A stretch of 40,099 bases of DNA from CANGTU01 sp046336655 (GTDB taxonomy: Bacteria; Bacteroidota; Bacteroidia; Flavobacteriales_D; Sanyastnellaceae). Each line of letters starts with the position of its first letter. Positions within the stretch are counted from its first letter, which is position 1. Below are positions 1 through 7,786 of this stretch, piece by piece. The notes beneath the pieces are model-generated. The model saw nothing but the letters and a program-made list of their open reading frames with translations, was not told the DNA's origin and ran no database searches. The stretch is from the NCBI GenBank assembly GCA_046336655.1, contig JBKDGH010000120.1, forward strand, positions 1 to 40,099, given 5' to 3'. A program made the position numbers and the translations under genes.

Positions 1-2046
1 GGTGGATTCTGGGCATGGGACCCGGTAGAAAATGCGTCGCTGGTGCCATGGCTTACTCTCGTTGGCGCAGCTCACCTGCTGGTCATCAACCAGCGCAAAC
101 CGACCTCTCTGTTTGCCACACTGCTGCTCACCCTGAGCACAGTCAATCTCATCCTCTACTCCACCTTCCATGCGATAAGTGGCGTACTCTGCGATAGTTC
201 AGTGCACTCGTTCGTGGACAGCGGAATTCTCGCACAGCTGCTCGTTTACCTGCTGTTCTTCACCGCATTGAGCACTGCACTGATGTCGCGGGAAAAGAAG
301 ATGAGAATCATATATTCTGCGGCTTCGGGAGTATTGTTCGTAGTCGCGCTGATGCACCTGATAACCGCAGGCGAAAGTGAAACGCCCGCAGAAGAACTGC
401 TTCCGGGTGAAGGCACATGGATTCCTGCAATAACACTTGCATTCCTCGCTCTCTCCCTCATATTCCTGATCCGTGCCTACCGCCGGGAATACTCGCTGGA
501 AAAAGCCGATGAGGAAAACCTGTGGAGCCGCGAATTCTGGATGTTTATCGGATCACTGGTGCTCACCGTGATGGCGATTCACGTTACGGTGGTCACTTCA
601 GTGAATGTGGGAAACATCTTCCTCACCCCCTTCGAAGGCCTGTTCTCAAGCCTGCACGAAAGCACCAACTGGGAGTTTGCCAAGCGCCTCGCCGAACACC
701 AGTTCTCCGCACCGGGCGACAAGGAGCGCTTTGAGGTATACCACCGCATTCAGGTGCCACTCGCTGTCATTCTCTTTTTTATCATCGCCTTTGGTCAGTT
801 CCTGAAGTATAAAAACAGTGAGTTGGGTGAAATCATCCGCAAAATAGCATTGCCCTTCGCACTCGCTTTTGCAAGCGTCATCCTGCTGATGCTTTTCACG
901 GGCTTCGGTCATGAGTCCGTGCCAATCAACATGCTCATGCTCGCCGCGCTGTTTGCCTTCTTCGCAAACGCCCATTATGCCTGGAAAATCCTGAAAGGCA
1001 AATTCGACCTTATGGGAGCGAGTATTGCGCACACCGGATTTGCATTGCTCATCATCGGCGCGGTAGTCAGTACCTCACAGAGCTTCTTCATTTCTGAAAA
1101 TAAAACCGGAAACATCCAGGACCTCAGCGAAGAATTCTCCAATAAGGAAGACATCATGCTCCTCAAGGGTGATACCCTCGCGATGGGTGATTATTTCGTC
1201 ACATACAAGGACAAATACAAGCAGGGCGACCGGATGTACGTCACCACTGACTACTTCTCCCAGCTCCCGATCAGCTATAAAGAAGGTGACTACGTGAGCA
1301 TGCAGGGCATGTTCTTCCGCTGCATGGAAGACCACGTTTCATCGGGCGATTTCCTGCAGGACTGGAGCGTGGACTCTGTGTGGAGTGTCATCCCCATGCC
1401 TTCTCACAGCATCGAAGACAAGGCAAAACCCTGGCAGCCGGGCAAACCCGGTGACAAACTGTTTACGCTCGAACCGAGCATTCTTATGTCGCCCAAAGGC
1501 AACAGCCGCGAACCGAGCATTAAGCATTCGCTCGGCAAGGACCTGTACACCTTTGTGAAGTACACCGAGATGGAAATGAAGCAAGCCGATGACGCAGGCT
1601 ACCTTGAACCCAAATCAGGTATCATCGCGCCGCAGCAGCGAATCCGCCTCACTGAGGTGGTGGACTTCAGACTGGACAGTCTTGTGGCGGTTGACAGCAT
1701 TCCCGAAAATCTTCCGGAAGGTGTGCGCGCAAAGCAGGGGTTTGTGACACTTACCGACGGACACCATACCGAGCGGCTCATTCTGGCCGCTGTAAATATG
1801 AATGACACGGTGGCACTGCCATTTCCTGTAGAATCCAAAGAATTCAATATGCTGCTTTCACTCAGTGAGAAGGCAGGCAAACTTGAACTCACCGTGCAGC
1901 AGCACAGCTCTGCCCAGCGGGATATGCTCATTCTTACCGCACAGGTATTTCCTGCAATCAATGTGCTCTGGCTCGGTTGCATTGTGATGGTTATCGGCAC
2001 TACCATGGCCATCCGCCACCGCTGGAAGCTCAGCAAGCGAGAATGA
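1..2046 (+). CDS. Cytochrome c biogenesis protein, CcmF/CcsA-type heme lyase (5' partial)
   Basis: The reading frame is open to the left edge, so the true start is outside the window; 681 residues are visible. The first visible residues contain the tryptophan-rich WWD-type motif (GFWAWDPVENAS), the heme-handling signature of CcmF/CcsA proteins that present heme for attachment to apocytochrome c at the outer face of the inner membrane. Several hydrophobic membrane segments follow (for example around nt 540-620, 750-800, 840-1000 and 1020-1080). Then comes a long soluble region (about nt 1090-1920), which fits the CcmF C-terminal domain, and a final transmembrane helix with a basic tail at nt 1950-2040. 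The stop overlaps the start of the next gene by ATGA, so the two are probably co-translated. The family is clear; the choice between CcmF and CcsA naming is less certain because the N-terminus is missing. Confidence 0.9.
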   Translation, partial: GGFWAWDPVENASLVPWLTLVGAAHLLVINQRKPTSLFATLLLTLSTVNLILYSTFHAISGVLCDSSVHSFVDSGILAQLLVYLLFFTALSTALMSREKKMRIIYSAASGVLFVVALMHLITAGESETPAEELLPGEGTWIPAITLAFLALSLIFLIRAYRREYSLEKADEENLWSREFWMFIGSLVLTVMAIHVTVVTSVNVGNIFLTPFEGLFSSLHESTNWEFAKRLAEHQFSAPGDKERFEVYHRIQVPLAVILFFIIAFGQFLKYKNSELGEIIRKIALPFALAFASVILLMLFTGFGHESVPINMLMLAALFAFFANAHYAWKILKGKFDLMGASIAHTGFALLIIGAVVSTSQSFFISENKTGNIQDLSEEFSNKEDIMLLKGDTLAMGDYFVTYKDKYKQGDRMYVTTDYFSQLPISYKEGDYVSMQGMFFRCMEDHVSSGDFLQDWSVDSVWSVIPMPSHSIEDKAKPWQPGKPGDKLFTLEPSILMSPKGNSREPSIKHSLGKDLYTFVKYTEMEMKQADDAGYLEPKSGIIAPQQRIRLTEVVDFRLDSLVAVDSIPENLPEGVRAKQGFVTLTDGHHTERLILAAVNMNDTVALPFPVESKEFNMLLSLSEKAGKLELTVQQHSSAQRDMLILTAQVFPAINVLWLGCIVMVIGTTMAIRHRWKLSKRE

Positions 2047-2894
2047 TCCCCGACAAACATTCGCACCGGGGTGTTCTGTTCATGCTCCTCGCCGTCAGCT
2101 GCTTTGCGGTTGTCAACGGCATTGCCAAATGGCTTGACCATATTCCGGTGCATGAACTGGTGTTTTTCCGTTCGCTGGTTTCTCTCGCATATTGTCTCTG
2201 GTTTGTGCGCAAACACAAACTGGACCCACGGGGCAATAACCGCAAATGGTTAATTCTTCGCGGACTGTTCGGGCTAGTGGCACTAATGCTTTTCTTCTCG
2301 ACCATTAAACACATGCCGCTTGCCACGGCTACGGTCATTCAATACCTCTCGCCGCTCTTTACCATTTATCTCGCAAGCAAATGGAACAACCAATCGGTCA
2401 GACCCATCCAATACCTCTACTTCCTGCTTGCTTTTTGCGGAATTATTCTGATCCGCGGTTGGGATGGTCAGATCGATACATTCTGGCTTATCGCCGGTGT
2501 GCTGTCGAGTTTTTTCGCCGGACTTGCGTATAACGCGATCATCAAAGCCAAGGGCACCGATCATCCGATGATTATCGTGATGTATTTCCCGCTCGTTGCG
2601 CTGCCGATCACTGGTATCTGGTGCATGGCGGAATGGGTGACTCCGGTTGGCTGGGACTGGTTCGGACTGCTGATTATGGGCGCCATGACACAGGTCGCGC
2701 AATATGCCACCACAATGGCATTGCACAGCGATGATGCAAGCAAGGTGACTCCGTGGAATTACTTCGGAGCCATATTCGCACTGTTGATCGGCTTTGTATT
2801 CTTTGGTGAAATACCGCTTCCGGTCAGTATTCTTGGAATGGGACTGATCGTCACCGGAGTGCTGCTCAATGCGCGAGTGAAAAAACTGAGTTGA
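2043..2894 (+). CDS. EamA/DMT-family transporter
   Basis: This 283-aa protein is almost entirely hydrophobic, with about ten membrane helices in two similar halves, the layout of drug/metabolite-transporter (EamA) proteins. These are inner-membrane permeases for small metabolites; the substrate cannot be read from sequence. Family-like features are the early segment FAVVNGIAKWL followed by FFRSLVSLAY, and the second-repeat helix PWNYFGAIFALLIGFVFFGE, which resembles the conserved end of EamA repeats. The frame extends upstream to 1977, but the ATG at 2043 is preferred. It overlaps the preceding stop as ATGA and begins directly before the first hydrophobic helix, whereas the upstream extension reads as a shadow of the ccmF-like frame. 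It ends five bases before the convergent HAD gene. Confidence 0.9.
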   Translation: MIPDKHSHRGVLFMLLAVSCFAVVNGIAKWLDHIPVHELVFFRSLVSLAYCLWFVRKHKLDPRGNNRKWLILRGLFGLVALMLFFSTIKHMPLATATVIQYLSPLFTIYLASKWNNQSVRPIQYLYFLLAFCGIILIRGWDGQIDTFWLIAGVLSSFFAGLAYNAIIKAKGTDHPMIIVMYFPLVALPITGIWCMAEWVTPVGWDWFGLLIMGAMTQVAQYATTMALHSDDASKVTPWNYFGAIFALLIGFVFFGEIPLPVSILGMGLIVTGVLLNARVKKLS

Positions 2895-2899
2895 ACGGA

Positions 2900-3556
2900 T
2901 TACTCGCCGAGCAGTGACTTCATCCGGGCTATGCTCATGCCCTGCATGTCGGGCACTACTGCATCGGCCTGAGCGAGTACAGCCGTATCACCAATTCCGA
3001 TACACCTGAATCCACCGTTTTTCGCAGCTTCCACTCCGGATATTGCATCTTCAAACACGATGCATTCCTGTGGTGTGCGCTTCAGTTCCTTTGCCCCGCG
3101 CAGAAAGACTTCAGGATTCGGTTTCGACAGATGAATCTTCGTGCCGTCTACAACGGTGGAAAAAAGTCCGGTAATCCCGAGCTTGTCGAGAATGAGAATA
3201 GAGTTCTTGGAGGAAGAGCCGAGTCCGATCGATATGCCTGCTTCGCGCAATTCATTCAGGAACTCAGGTACACCGGGAAGCATATCGGCAGGACTTACCT
3301 GCTCCACATACTCGAGGTACCACTTGTTCTTCAGGTTCATCAGCTCAATCTTCTTGTCGCCAGACAGCACCAGATTTCCCCAGGAAAGAATTCGCTCCAG
3401 CGAGTCTACGCGGCTGACGCCCTTGAGCTGTTCATTCTGCTCTTCGGTGAACGGAATGCTGAGGGTGTCCGCAAGGCGATGCCACGCTTTAAAATGAAAG
3501 CGTGCAGTGTCTACAATGACACCGTCCATATCGAAGATGCAGGCTGAAATCGGCAT
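2900..3556 (-). CDS. HAD hydrolase, beta-phosphoglucomutase-like
   Basis: This 218-aa protein belongs to the haloacid dehalogenase superfamily, subgroup beta-phosphoglucomutase/DhaK-like phosphatase. Motif I is FDMDGVIVD (nucleophile D9, acid/base D11). The helical cap follows (HFKAWHRLAD, LKGVSRVDSLERIL), then motif II in GLGSSSKNS and motif IV in FEDAISGVEAAK. Beta-phosphoglucomutase interconverts beta-glucose 1-phosphate and glucose 6-phosphate after phosphorolysis of maltose or trehalose; related enzymes are simple sugar phosphatases. Mutase activity is favoured by the cap motif with H, K/R and W residues and by its place as the last gene of the pfkA-gap operon, 50 bp after the methylglyoxal-synthase-like gene. 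Phosphatase function cannot be excluded. Confidence 0.88.
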   Translation of the reverse strand: MPISACIFDMDGVIVDTARFHFKAWHRLADTLSIPFTEEQNEQLKGVSRVDSLERILSWGNLVLSGDKKIELMNLKNKWYLEYVEQVSPADMLPGVPEFLNELREAGISIGLGSSSKNSILILDKLGITGLFSTVVDGTKIHLSKPNPEVFLRGAKELKRTPQECIVFEDAISGVEAAKNGGFRCIGIGDTAVLAQADAVVPDMQGMSIARMKSLLGE

Positions 3557-3606
3557 AAGTGATGAGTGAGGCAGTGAATTCAGTATTAATCGAACTTCAT
3601 TTGGCG

Positions 3607-3993
3607 TTAGCGGCGGGCTCCTTCCATGCGGATCATTCCCACGATCAGAAGTTCCGCACTCGCGGAATTGGACGCAAGGGGAATATTCTCCCTGATGCAG
3701 GTTTTTACAAACTCGATCACATCCGCCTCATAATCCTGAGTGATCTCCGGGTCGCGGAAAAAAATGACCATGCTGAGCGCACCCGATTGAGCAAGTTGTG
3801 TGAGCTCGCGAAATCCTCCTTCCCTTCCGGGGGCCAGGTGCTTTACGTTGAGCTTGAGTCCGTGTTCGAGCACCTCGGCGGTTAGTCCGGTGGCCACAAA
3901 TTCCCTTCCCCAGAGCCATTGTTCGCGTTCGGCGAGAAAACTCACCAGCGCAGGCTTGCGGGAATCATGTGCAATGAGTGCGATACTGGCCAT
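3607..3993 (-). CDS. Methylglyoxal synthase-like protein with altered active-site residues
   Basis: This 128-aa protein has the single MGS-like domain fold. It shares with methylglyoxal synthase the N-terminal IALIAHDSRK (with H9-D10), the phosphate-binding ATGLTAEVL, the central VIFFRDP and the late NIPLASNSASAELLI. The real enzyme makes methylglyoxal and phosphate from dihydroxyacetone phosphate as a bypass of lower glycolysis. Two positions usually treated as catalytic differ. The GGD aspartate is phenylalanine here (GREGGF, F61), and the histidine in the PHDPD stretch aligns to Y88; D81 and D91 are kept. It may therefore be a diverged enzyme or a ligand-binding regulator. It is the fourth gene of the operon, 11 bp after the N-acetylglucosamine-kinase-like gene. 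The fold is confident; activity is doubtful. Confidence 0.82.
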   Translation of the reverse strand: MASIALIAHDSRKPALVSFLAEREQWLWGREFVATGLTAEVLEHGLKLNVKHLAPGREGGFRELTQLAQSGALSMVIFFRDPEITQDYEADVIEFVKTCIRENIPLASNSASAELLIVGMIRMEGARR

Positions 3994-4004
3994 TTACAAT
4001 GGGG

Positions 4005-4868
4005 TCAGGCGAGTTGTGGAAACTTATACTTCACATGGTAATCCACCAATCCGTCAATGGGCTTCTTGATAGTTCGGCCCAGACGAATGCCTTCTTCCCT
4101 GGCTGCGATTTCGAGGCAGTGATGGAAATAATGGGCGATCGATCCCACGAAGTGCACCGGCACATGCGTGTGCTCCGGAAAACACTTCACGTGAATATCA
4201 ATGAACTCGCGCATGCCTTTTACGACCCAGTTCATCACATGAGGGTGTTGAGCATGCTGTCCGATAAAGCGCGTGAAGCTCGCGAGGTACACATTGGCGT
4301 TCGGCTCGCGGTAGACGCGGGAGATAAACTCATCCTTCGTAAGCGTATATGCGGACTCGAAGGACTGCTTCAGGTCATCAGGCAATTTTCTGTAGAAATA
4401 CTCGCGCAGCAGGATTTTTCCGAAGTAGCTGCCGCTCGCCTCATCCCCAAGAATAAAGGCGAGTGAAGGCACTTCCTCGCGGATATTCTCTCCGTCAAAA
4501 AAGCACGAATTGCTCCCGGTTCCCAGAATACAGGAGATACAGGGCTCTCCATCGTAGGTCGCATAGGCACTTCCTACCAGGTCGTGATCCACTACAATAT
4601 CCGCATTGGGAAATACTTCGCTGAGACCGCGCTCTACAATCGCGCACATCTGCCCGGTACTGCTGCCGGCGCCGTAAAAAAACACACGGCGAATCTTTGC
4701 CGCATACAATGCCAGCGGTGCGTTGGCGCGGATCGCATTGGCAATTACCTGCTCATTGTGAAAATAGGGGTTCAGCCCCATCGTTTCGAATGCGCCAAGA
4801 CGTGTTCCTTTCTCGTCAATGAGAGCCCAGTCACATTTCGTCGATCCGCTGTCGGCAATTAATATCAT
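4005..4868 (-). CDS. N-acetylglucosamine kinase-like protein (BadF/BadG/BcrA/BcrD ATPase family)
   Basis: This 287-aa member of the ASKHA sugar-kinase/ATPase fold opens with the phosphate-1 loop ILIADSGSTKCDWALID. It carries an adenosine/phosphate motif ILGTGSNSCFFDG and the catalytic-region motif LGDEASGSYFGK, and ends with a second nucleotide-binding stretch (VHFVGSIAHYF). Homologues phosphorylate N-acetylglucosamine at C6 with ATP, feeding amino sugars from cell-wall turnover or chitin into central metabolism. The gene lies 60 bp downstream of gap and 11 bp upstream of the methylglyoxal-synthase-like gene, so it is almost certainly co-transcribed with pfkA and gap. The exact sugar specificity is inferred; glucose or muramic acid derivatives remain possible. 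Confidence 0.85.
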   Translation of the reverse strand: MILIADSGSTKCDWALIDEKGTRLGAFETMGLNPYFHNEQVIANAIRANAPLALYAAKIRRVFFYGAGSSTGQMCAIVERGLSEVFPNADIVVDHDLVGSAYATYDGEPCISCILGTGSNSCFFDGENIREEVPSLAFILGDEASGSYFGKILLREYFYRKLPDDLKQSFESAYTLTKDEFISRVYREPNANVYLASFTRFIGQHAQHPHVMNWVVKGMREFIDIHVKCFPEHTHVPVHFVGSIAHYFHHCLEIAAREEGIRLGRTIKKPIDGLVDYHVKYKFPQLA

Positions 4869-4928
4869 GAGTTATCTGTTTATGTGCAAGCCCCGTCAGG
4901 ACCAACACATGTTCTTGTCGGGTTCGTT

Positions 4929-5915
4929 TTAGCTGAGTTGCGATACCAGATCAACCACGCGCTCGGAATAGCCGGCCTCATTGTCGTACCATCCCATCAC
5001 CTTCACCAGATTACCATTCACTGAGGTCAGCGCTGCATCAAACACGCAGGAATGGCGGTTTCCGATAACATCCACTGATACAATGGGATCAGTACAGTAC
5101 TCCAGTATTCCTTTCAATGCACCTTCTGAAGCTTCCTTCATTGCCGCGTTTACCTCTTCTTTGGTGACATCGCGCGAAAGTACTGCCACGAGGTCGGTGA
5201 GCGAACCATCCGGGGTTGGTACCCGCACAGCCACACCATCCAGCTTGCCTTTCAATGCAGGCAGTACTTCGCCTACGGCCTTGGCAGCGCCCGTTGAAGT
5301 CGGCACCATGCTCAGCGCTGCTGCGCGCGCCCGACGCAGGTCTTTGTGCGGCGCGTCCTGCAGACGCTGGTCCGCGGTATAAGCATGCACCGTGGTGATA
5401 TAGCCTTTTTCCAGACCGAATTTTTCATGGAGCACTTTCGCCATCGGCGCAAGGCAGTTGGTGGTGCAGGATGCATTGGAGAGAATAGTGTCTGATTCAG
5501 TAATCACATCCTCATTCACGCCAAGCACTACAGTCTTCACTCCTCCGGTAGCCGGGGCAGAAATCACGACTTTACGTGCACCTGCAGTGATGTGTTTTTC
5601 AGCACCTTCTTTATCGGTAAATATTCCGGTGGACTCAATCACGATATCCACTCCCAGTGACTTCCAAGGAAGCTGTGCTGGATCCTTCATGGCGAATACT
5701 TTCACCTCGCGGCCATTCACAACGAGCGAGTCTGCGCCCGCTTCTACCTTCACTGCGAGCTTGCCGTGCACGCTGTCGTATTTGAGCAAATGGGCCAGTG
5801 TCTTTACATCCGTGAGGTCGTTGATGGCCACCACTTCAATGTCTTCACGCTGGATAAGGCTGCGGAGGCAGAGTCTGCCGATACGACCAAATCCGTTGAT
5901 TGCAATTTTCTTCAT
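4929..5915 (-). CDS. gap: Glyceraldehyde-3-phosphate dehydrogenase, type I
   Basis: This 328-aa protein oxidises glyceraldehyde 3-phosphate to 1,3-bisphosphoglycerate in the cytoplasm. The NAD-binding motif INGFGRIGR is at residues 6-14. D33 at the end of the second strand points to NAD rather than NADP use. The catalytic motif SNASCTTNC places the nucleophilic cysteine at 150, and the sugar-phosphate-binding TVHAYTADQ and GAAKAVGEVLP stretches are present. The C-terminal WYDNEAGYS motif is intact, and the length is normal for the family. It is the second gene of the minus-strand operon, 39 bp after pfkA. The ATG is the only reasonable start because the glycine-rich motif follows at once. Confidence 0.98.
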   Translation of the reverse strand: MKKIAINGFGRIGRLCLRSLIQREDIEVVAINDLTDVKTLAHLLKYDSVHGKLAVKVEAGADSLVVNGREVKVFAMKDPAQLPWKSLGVDIVIESTGIFTDKEGAEKHITAGARKVVISAPATGGVKTVVLGVNEDVITESDTILSNASCTTNCLAPMAKVLHEKFGLEKGYITTVHAYTADQRLQDAPHKDLRRARAAALSMVPTSTGAAKAVGEVLPALKGKLDGVAVRVPTPDGSLTDLVAVLSRDVTKEEVNAAMKEASEGALKGILEYCTDPIVSVDVIGNRHSCVFDAALTSVNGNLVKVMGWYDNEAGYSERVVDLVSQLS

Positions 5916-5954
5916 TGTATTCTTAATTCGGTTTGTGTGTCTTTAATCACCGGT

Positions 5955-6950
5955 TTAAATGCTCAAAATACGCGCAATGCGCAGTTCGTCTCTGTTGGGC
6001 AAATGATCCCGGTTGATGGCGTCTTCGAGCGGAGTGTAAGTTTCCCTGTCGTTTACCAATCCGATCATGCAGTCCTTACGCCCATGTATTAAACCTTCAA
6101 CTGCTGCCACCCCCATCCGACTTGCAATTACACGGTCATAGCAACTCGGCGCCCCGCCGCGCTGGAGGTGCCCGAGCACCGTTACGCGCGTTTCGTACTC
6201 GCTGTATTTTTCAGTCACCTGCTTTGCAAGTGCATAGGCTCCACCCCCTTTGGCTCCTTCGGCCACGATTACAATACTGCTCGATTTCCCGCTCTCCTCC
6301 GAAGCCTTGAGTGTTTCGATCAGTTCATCCACACTCATTTCATCTTCAGGAAGGACAATGGCAATTGCACCGGCAGCGATTCCTGCCTTCAACGCAATGA
6401 ATCCGCTGCTGCGTCCCATCACTTCCACAAAAAACAGGCGGTTGTGCGAGGTCGCTGTGTCGCGTATTTTATCTACAGCATCCACCACGGTGTTTGTAGC
6501 AGTATCAAATCCGATGGTATGGTCCGTACCGAAAATGTCGTTATCGATCGATCCGGGTATCCCGATCACCGGCAAACCGTGCTCCTGAAAGAGTTTGTGC
6601 GCACCGGTAAATGTGCCGTCACCGCCAATCGTGATCAATGCGTCCACACCATGTTTGCGCAATTGGTCCATAGCAAGCTGACGCCCCGCCGGCTCCAGAA
6701 ACTCCCTGCAGCGCGAACTCTTCAGAATAGTGCCGCCGCGACCCAGAATGCGGGCCACCGAACGTTCATTCAACCGCTTGAAGTCGCCGCTGATCAGCCC
6801 CGCATAACCCTGGAATATCCCTTCTACTTCGATATTGTGGTAAGCCGCAGCCCTCACCACCGCGCGCAACGCTGCATTCATTCCGGGAGCATCACCTCCG
6901 CTGGTCAGTACTCCAATTCTTCGGATACTCTGTGTGTGTGTCTGTGGCAT
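5955..6950 (-). CDS. pfkA: ATP-dependent 6-phosphofructokinase
   Basis: This 331-aa protein phosphorylates fructose 6-phosphate to the 1,6-bisphosphate, the committed step of glycolysis. Visible signatures are GVLTSGGDAPGMNA (residues 13-26), GGDGTF (109-114) and PGSIDND (132-138, with D136 as catalytic base). MGRSSGFIA and the effector-region LGHLQRGGAP are also present. The glycine in GGDGT and the absence of the GGDD/PKTIDND pattern argue for ATP and against pyrophosphate as donor. It is the first gene of a five-gene operon. The start lies 59 bp from a perfect inverted repeat that separates it from a divergent NUDIX-type regulator, which suggests transcriptional control of the operon. Confidence 0.97.
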   Translation of the reverse strand: MPQTHTQSIRRIGVLTSGGDAPGMNAALRAVVRAAAYHNIEVEGIFQGYAGLISGDFKRLNERSVARILGRGGTILKSSRCREFLEPAGRQLAMDQLRKHGVDALITIGGDGTFTGAHKLFQEHGLPVIGIPGSIDNDIFGTDHTIGFDTATNTVVDAVDKIRDTATSHNRLFFVEVMGRSSGFIALKAGIAAGAIAIVLPEDEMSVDELIETLKASEESGKSSSIVIVAEGAKGGGAYALAKQVTEKYSEYETRVTVLGHLQRGGAPSCYDRVIASRMGVAAVEGLIHGRKDCMIGLVNDRETYTPLEDAINRDHLPNRDELRIARILSI

Positions 6951-7009
6951 TTCTTATCGCTTTCACATTAAATTCGCAGCAGTGGTCACTAACCTGTTGC
7001 AGCCGCGAA

Positions 7010-7032
7010 CTTAGTGTATTATTTACACTAAG
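7010..7032. promoter_or_regulatory. Perfect 9+9 bp inverted repeat, probable NUDIX-regulator operator
   Basis: The sequence shows CTTAGTGTA, five bases, then TACACTAAG, an exact palindrome with a TTATT spacer. Its centre is about 70 bp from the pfkA start and 76 bp from the regulator start, nearly the middle of the 146-bp divergent intergenic region. Symmetric AT-rich sites of this kind between a NrtR-type regulator and its target are typical of autoregulated divergent loci. A weak second dyad (AGTG-GT-CACT) lies at 6981-6990. The operator role is inferred from position and symmetry. The repeat could also form an RNA hairpin in either leader. Confidence 0.7.
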
Positions 7033-7096
7033 CCTCACTTCTGCTCAAAAAAAACTCCAAACGCCGGTCCGGAGTGAATTATCCGGACATACTACT

Positions 7097-7786
7097 ATGG
7101 ATATTTCGGTCGATTGTGTCATCTTCGGTTTTGATGACCAGCAGCTCAAGGTGCTCCTCATTGAGCAGAAACAGCCCGAGTCGCCGTCAAAGGCATTCAA
7201 ACCTCAAATGGCCCTTCCGGGTGACCTGGTGAAAGACCAGGAAAGCTTCGATGCTGCCGCTGAACGTGTACTTGGTGAACTCACAAGCCTTGTCGGCATC
7301 TACCTCAAGCAGTTCTATGCCTTCGGCGACCCTGACCGCGTGCGTAATCTGAAAGACCGGGAATGGCTGCGTAATTTCCGAAAGCATCCCGAGCGCCGTG
7401 TAATCACGGTGGGATATTACTCACTCATAAAAATGGAGGACTTTAACCCCAAAGCCTCCTCCTTTGCAGGACGCGTGCAATGGGTCGATGTATACAAAGT
7501 GCCCGGACTGGCTTTTGACCACAATGAAATCGTGGACCGCGCCATTGCTATTCTGCGCCACGAACTCATGGCAGACCACATCGGATTTGAACTACTGCCA
7601 GAGAAATTCACCTTGAGCCAGCTGCAGCGGCTTTATGAGATCATTCTGGACAAAAAACTGGATAAACGAAATTTCAGGAAGAATATCCTGCGCACCAATA
7701 CCGTCAAGCCTCTCGAGGAAAAACAAACCGGCGTGCTTCACAAACCCGCTCAATTGTTCAGTGTTAAAAAGCCCCGAAAAAAATGA
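7097..7786 (+). CDS. NUDIX-domain transcriptional regulator with C-terminal winged helix (NrtR/AraR-like)
   Basis: The 229-aa protein has a NUDIX fold at residues 1-150. It opens with DISVDCVIFGFDDQQLKVLLIE and has a degenerate NUDIX box around residues 42-68. The REUxEE core reads RVLGEL, so two of the three metal-binding glutamates are gone. The C-terminal part (about 168-225) matches the winged helix of NrtR-type regulators: FTLSQLQRLYEIIL, LDKRNFRKNIL and a terminal HKPAQLF. The NUDIX fold probably senses a phosphorylated sugar or nucleotide instead of hydrolysing one. The ATG at 7097 was chosen over the upstream 6932 frame start because conserved sequence begins there and it clears the palindrome. 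It diverges from pfkA and overlaps the CotH gene by ATGA. Confidence 0.9.
   Translation: MDISVDCVIFGFDDQQLKVLLIEQKQPESPSKAFKPQMALPGDLVKDQESFDAAAERVLGELTSLVGIYLKQFYAFGDPDRVRNLKDREWLRNFRKHPERRVITVGYYSLIKMEDFNPKASSFAGRVQWVDVYKVPGLAFDHNEIVDRAIAILRHELMADHIGFELLPEKFTLSQLQRLYEIILDKKLDKRNFRKNILRTNTVKPLEEKQTGVLHKPAQLFSVKKPRKK

Noticed and set aside
7010..7032. Palindrome as a transcription terminator
   Set aside because: AT-rich stem without a following T-run, placed between divergent genes where a terminator makes no sense.
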